NCBI GenBank assembly: GCA_903933715.1
Contig: CAIZLD010000005.1
Coordinates: forward strand, 1-57,163
Length of the DNA: 57,163 nucleotides
Direction: 5' to 3'
Source of the DNA: an uncultured Spartobacteria bacterium
GTDB lineage: Bacteria > Verrucomicrobiota > Verrucomicrobiia > Chthoniobacterales > Chthoniobacteraceae
Shown here: positions 54,226 through 57,163 of the stretch, in pieces
Position numbering within the stretch: position 1 is the first letter of the stretch
Layout of the letters: each line of letters begins with the position of its first letter
The notes under the pieces: model-generated
Told to the model about the DNA's origin: nothing
The model's database searches: none
Seen by the model: only the letters and a program-made list of their open reading frames with translations
Translations under genes and position numbers: made by a program

Positions 54226-55818
54226 CTATCCTTTGGAATCGGCGGAAAGGTCGAACAGTTCCACTCCCGGATTCTGCTGGATAAAGTAATTCTGAGTCCA
54301 GGAACTCGGGAATAAGACCACCGGTTCCTCATCGGCGTCGTAGGCGACGCGGCAACCGGTCGGCAATTTGAGTTCTTTGGTTTGCGCCGGAGTCATCCCC
54401 GCCTTAAGCCATTTCACGATCTCCCACGGGACCGATTCGAGCCGCGACGACGCCCCGTATTCGCTTTCGAGCCGGTATTGCACCACCTCAAATTGCAGCG
54501 GCCCCACGGCAGCCAGCAACGGAATTTTCTGATCCGAATCGCGCAGGTAAAACACCTGGATGACCCCTTCCTGCAAAAGCTGCTCCAGCCCCTGCCGGAA
54601 CTGTTTGTATTTGCCGGGGTTCGGGTTTTGCAGGTAAGCGAAACATTCCGGCGCGAATCTCGGGATTTCATTAAACTTCACCCCACCGGCCTCGGTGAGC
54701 GTGTCGCCGATCCCAAATTCGGAATGGCCGACCATCCCGACGATATCGCCCGCAAACGCTTCGTCCACGGTCTCGCGTTCTTGCCCAAATAGTTTGTGCG
54801 AACTTGATAGCCGCACTTTCTTGCCGGTCTGCGCGTGCGTAACGGTCATGTCGCGCTGGAATTTCCCCGAGCAAACCCGCACGAACGCAATCCGGTCCCG
54901 GTGTTTCGGGTCCATGTTGGCCTGGATTTTGAAAACAAAGCCGGAGAAGCCCGGATCGTGAGGCTGCACGATCCCTTCCTCCGAGCGGCGCGGGGTGGGC
55001 GGGGACGATTTTTGCAGAAAGGAGTCGAGCAACAACTGGACGCCGAAGTTGTTCATGGCGCTGCCGAAGAACACCGGAGTCAGTTCCCCGGAGAGCACTT
55101 GCCCGGGCGAATATTCCTTGCCCGCGAGTTCGAGCATCTCCAGTTCCTCCACAAAGCGGGCGTAATCCCCTTCATCGACTTGCTCCCGCACAAACGGCTC
55201 GTCCAGACTCGTCACCGTCACCGGGGCGCGATACGCCCCCATCCGGGTCCGCTCAAAAAGATGGAGTTCCCTGGTTTGGCGATCATAGACCCCCTTGAAC
55301 CCAAAGCCGGTCCCGAGCGGCCAGTTGACCGGGTAAGCGCCGATGCCCAGCACGCTTTCGAGTTCATCCACGAGCGCCAGCGGATCGCGCGTCGGGCGGT
55401 CCACCTTATTCATAAAGGTGAAAATGGGGACGCCGCGACGGCGGCAGACCTCAAATAGTTTGCGGGTCTGGGTTTCAATCCCTTTACCGGCGTCGATGAC
55501 CATCACCACGGCATCCACAGCAGTCAGCACCCGGTAAGTGTCCTCGGAGAAATCTTTGTGGCCGGGGGTATCCAGGAGGTTCACCCGGTAGCCGTTGTAG
55601 TCAAATTGCAGCACTGTGGAACTGACCGAAATGCCGCGCTTGCGCTCCAGTTCCATCCAGTCCGAAGTGGCCGCCCGCTGGTTTTTGCGATTCGTCACCG
55701 ACCCCGCAAGCTGCACCGCCCCGCCGTAGAGAAGAAGCTTCTCGGTGAGAGTCGTCTTGCCCGCGTCGGGATGGGAAATGATGGCAAAGGTGCGCCGCCT
55801 GGAAATTTCAGCTTGCAT
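54226..55818 (-). CDS. prfC: Peptide chain release factor 3
   Basis: A 530-residue translational GTPase that ejects RF1/RF2 from the ribosome after termination. G1 is ISHPDAGKTTL, G2 is GISVSSTVLQF, G3 is DTPGHKDF, and G4 is MNKVDR. The later domains (GEWFGSAMNN-like segment VFFGSAMNNFGVQLLLD, LQFEVVQYRLESEYG) match RF3 rather than EF-G or EF-4. The length is typical. It is divergent from the 222-residue unknown gene. RF2 is encoded 43 kb away in the same window. Confidence 0.95.
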   Translation of the reverse strand: MQAEISRRRTFAIISHPDAGKTTLTEKLLLYGGAVQLAGSVTNRKNQRAATSDWMELERKRGISVSSTVLQFDYNGYRVNLLDTPGHKDFSEDTYRVLTAVDAVVMVIDAGKGIETQTRKLFEVCRRRGVPIFTFMNKVDRPTRDPLALVDELESVLGIGAYPVNWPLGTGFGFKGVYDRQTRELHLFERTRMGAYRAPVTVTSLDEPFVREQVDEGDYARFVEELEMLELAGKEYSPGQVLSGELTPVFFGSAMNNFGVQLLLDSFLQKSSPPTPRRSEEGIVQPHDPGFSGFVFKIQANMDPKHRDRIAFVRVCSGKFQRDMTVTHAQTGKKVRLSSSHKLFGQERETVDEAFAGDIVGMVGHSEFGIGDTLTEAGGVKFNEIPRFAPECFAYLQNPNPGKYKQFRQGLEQLLQEGVIQVFYLRDSDQKIPLLAAVGPLQFEVVQYRLESEYGASSRLESVPWEIVKWLKAGMTPAQTKELKLPTGCRVAYDADEEPVVLFPSSWTQNYFIQQNPGVELFDLSADSKG

Positions 55819-55965
55819 GGATAAAGTCGAAAAAAGAAGCGGGAGTCTCGTTCAAAACCGCTCCGGGCGCAAGCGAAGACGCCAAATGTCCACGGGGCAA
55901 ATTTTTGTCCATTGCCGAAATCGCCCGGACGCATTAAACCAATCCCCCGCCAAAAATTTTCCGCA

Positions 55966-56634
55966 ATGAAATCCAAAAAACTCGAAGAAGCCCGTTTTCT
56001 AGCCGTCCTCCAGCGCGTCCTGCCTAAAACCGTGACGGACCCCCATCTCGCCAACGCCATTTACGAGCAAGTACTCAATGAAGTGCGGCTTTTTAACAGC
56101 CTCGATTCCTTCGAGAAATTCTGCGAAAAAGGGTCGCTCCCGGATGCCGAACCGGCCACCGTGGCCGAGTTCCAGAGCCAGTTGGCCGGGAACTTCGGGC
56201 AGGAAAACGTGGTCGTCACCCCTCAGGAAGACGGAACGGCCGTCGCGGTGGAAATCGCCCTCCCCGATCACATCGTGAACACGCTGGTCAAGGTCGTCGC
56301 CCCCGGCACCGAGGAAGAGGAAGTGGAAGCCCCTTACGTCCCGTTCCCGGTCTCGTTACCTGAAGACCCCGAGCTGGTCTGGTTGCTGGCCCGGCGCGAA
56401 AATCTCGGACCCGATGAAGCGGTGCGGGCATTGGCGAATATCCAGGAAGAGTTCTGGGCCACCAAAAAAGGGCAGGTTCTCCAGCGCGAAGGGGTGGAGC
56501 GGAGCTTCGCGGAATTTGTCACCAACGTCCCCGCCACCGCCTTGGGCGAAAGCGGGATCAAGCGTTACCACAAAGACCCGGAAACTCTCAAAAGCATGCA
56601 CCTCATCCCGACCGTGGAAACCGGGAAGGCGTAA
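55966..56634 (+). CDS. Protein of unknown function
   Basis: A 222-residue soluble protein, acidic, with no signal peptide or membrane segment. The first ~60 residues are helical and basic at the start (KSKKLEEARFLAVLQRVLPKTV), followed by FNSLDSFEKFCEKGSLPD and a beta region with VTPQEDGTAVAVEIALPDHIV; the middle is EEEEVEAPYVPFPVSLPEDPELVWLLARR. I do not recognise a family. The frame is open 18 codons upstream, but the ATG at 55966 is the better start. It is divergent from prfC and followed by the repeat-rich end of the window. Confidence 0.65.
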   Translation: MKSKKLEEARFLAVLQRVLPKTVTDPHLANAIYEQVLNEVRLFNSLDSFEKFCEKGSLPDAEPATVAEFQSQLAGNFGQENVVVTPQEDGTAVAVEIALPDHIVNTLVKVVAPGTEEEEVEAPYVPFPVSLPEDPELVWLLARRENLGPDEAVRALANIQEEFWATKKGQVLQREGVERSFAEFVTNVPATALGESGIKRYHKDPETLKSMHLIPTVETGKA

Positions 56635-56642
56635 AGAAGAAA

Positions 56643-56671
56643 ATTTCTCGCAAAGACGCAAAGGCGCAAAG
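56643..56671. repeat. Dispersed CGCAAAG repeat, copy 3
   Basis: ATTTCTCGCAAAGACGCAAA and the next nine bases, directly after the unknown 222-residue gene. Shares its core with element D (48813-48829) and the inverted copy at 13484-13514. Confidence 0.7.
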
Positions 56672-56694
56672 AAGAGGATTGCTATCGCTCCTCT

Positions 56695-57026
56695 CGTTCC
56701 CAAGTTTTACTTGGGAACGCACCCTCTGGCGAAGTTGCACTTCGCACGCGCTGAAGCTGAATAATGCGTCTGTTATTGATGGCCCGTTTGCGTATTGATG
56801 GCCCGTTTGCGAAGTGCAACTTGCCCTTGCAGAAAAGAGACCGTAAAAGTTTTCATATGCCGGGCTTTAGCCGGCAACTCCGCTTTGCCACCGGCTTCAG
56901 CCGGTGGTTTTGATGGGCTCCGTGCCCCAGCCGGCTTCAGCCGGGCTTTTCCATTTCACAAGAGAAGCCCGGCTGAAGCCGGCTCAAGAGCTTCTCCAAG
57001 AGCGCACCACCGGCTAAAGCCGGGTT
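56695..57026. repeat. Cluster of hairpins and CCGGCT..AGCCGG palindromes
   Basis: The last 530 bases contain no credible gene. They hold an 11-base hairpin at 56695-56719 (CGTTCCCAAGT/ACTTGGGAACG), a 7-base hairpin at 56729-56745, an exact 19-base tandem repeat at 56774-56792 and 56793-56811, and about five copies of CCGGCT(TC or AA)AGCCGG between 56858 and 57026. Two of these form an exact 20-base inverted repeat, 56929-56948 and 56965-56984; another is a 20-base palindrome at 56888-56907. I see nothing further between 57040 and the window end. Confidence 0.75.
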
Positions 57027-57163
57027 CCTGTTTAGCCCGCAGGGCTGAGGGTAAGGAACGGAGCGAGGAATGCGGTTAAATCGGAGGATCGTTGATTACA
57101 GGTTGCGGCAAAAGAGGCGAGGGCTTGCCATGCGGCAGAACCGCGCGCCGTTTTGTTACCGCA

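Noticed and set aside
56643-57026. CRISPR array
   Set aside because: The repeats are palindromic, vary in spacing and type, and have no uniform spacers; no cas gene is present.
56795-57079. 94-codon open frame at the window end
   Set aside because: It is a translation of the CCGGCT..AGCCGG repeats and has no protein-like character.

Overview
This 57 kb window is a densely packed, moderately GC-rich (roughly 58% by eye) chromosomal segment of a Gram-negative bacterium. It carries bamA-skp-lpxD (outer membrane and lipid A), secA, type IV pilus motor genes, prfB with a programmed frameshift, prfC and gatB. Most starts lack a clear Shine-Dalgarno sequence. The one tRNA gene does not encode its CCA end, and many gene ends are followed by large palindromic repeats. 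Together these suggest a member of the PVC superphylum, most likely Verrucomicrobiota. That assignment is inference: no rRNA gene is present to test it.

Layout. 0-12.7 kb: a multi-PAS NarL-type histidine kinase, an AsmA-like protein, a YegS-type lipid kinase, a divergent pair for murein peptide breakdown (dipeptide epimerase and MpaA-like amidase), a secreted SGNH hydrolase, DAHP synthase, and a LOG protein-prfB-glycosyltransferase run. 13-17.6 kb: a small exported protein, then ridA-pyrE-secA. 17.9-21.7 kb: a pilus motor operon (a TPR/MshEN-like protein, PilB, PilT). 22.2-27.7 kb: a CHASE-type hybrid histidine kinase followed by a REC-kinase with a decayed ATP-binding domain. 27.8-31.1 kb: tRNA-Arg(CCU), a DUF2721 protein, gatB, a nucleotidyltransferase-like protein with a 63-residue partner, and a small unknown protein. 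31.3-35.3 kb: bamA-skp-lpxD. 35.4-47.8 kb: a leftward run of about eleven genes, with eight glycosyltransferases and an O-antigen-ligase/polymerase-like protein, ending in a split phosphotransacetylase (catalytic gene, then the BioD/DRTGG domain as its own gene). 47.8-56.6 kb: biotin ligase, a fused sugar kinase-MurQ etherase, a fused acyltransferase-acyl-ACP synthetase, an inositol monophosphatase family enzyme, a zinc-ribbon protein, prfC and an unknown 222-residue protein.

Genes that work together. Cell-wall recovery appears twice: MpaA and the L-Ala-D/L-Glu epimerase for peptides, and the kinase-MurQ fusion for MurNAc. Envelope building appears as bamA-skp-lpxD, AsmA-like, Aas-like and the glycan cluster. 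Translation termination appears as prfB and prfC.

The most unusual structure is outside the genes. Convergent gene ends are either almost touching (overlap to about 56 bases) or separated by large nested palindromes: two near-identical copies at 4-235 and 17667-17903, a diverged copy at 12721-12943 whose arms differ in a compensating way, and a different nested repeat at 48774-48906. I found no CRISPR array, no transposase or prophage gene, and no unmistakable novel defence system.
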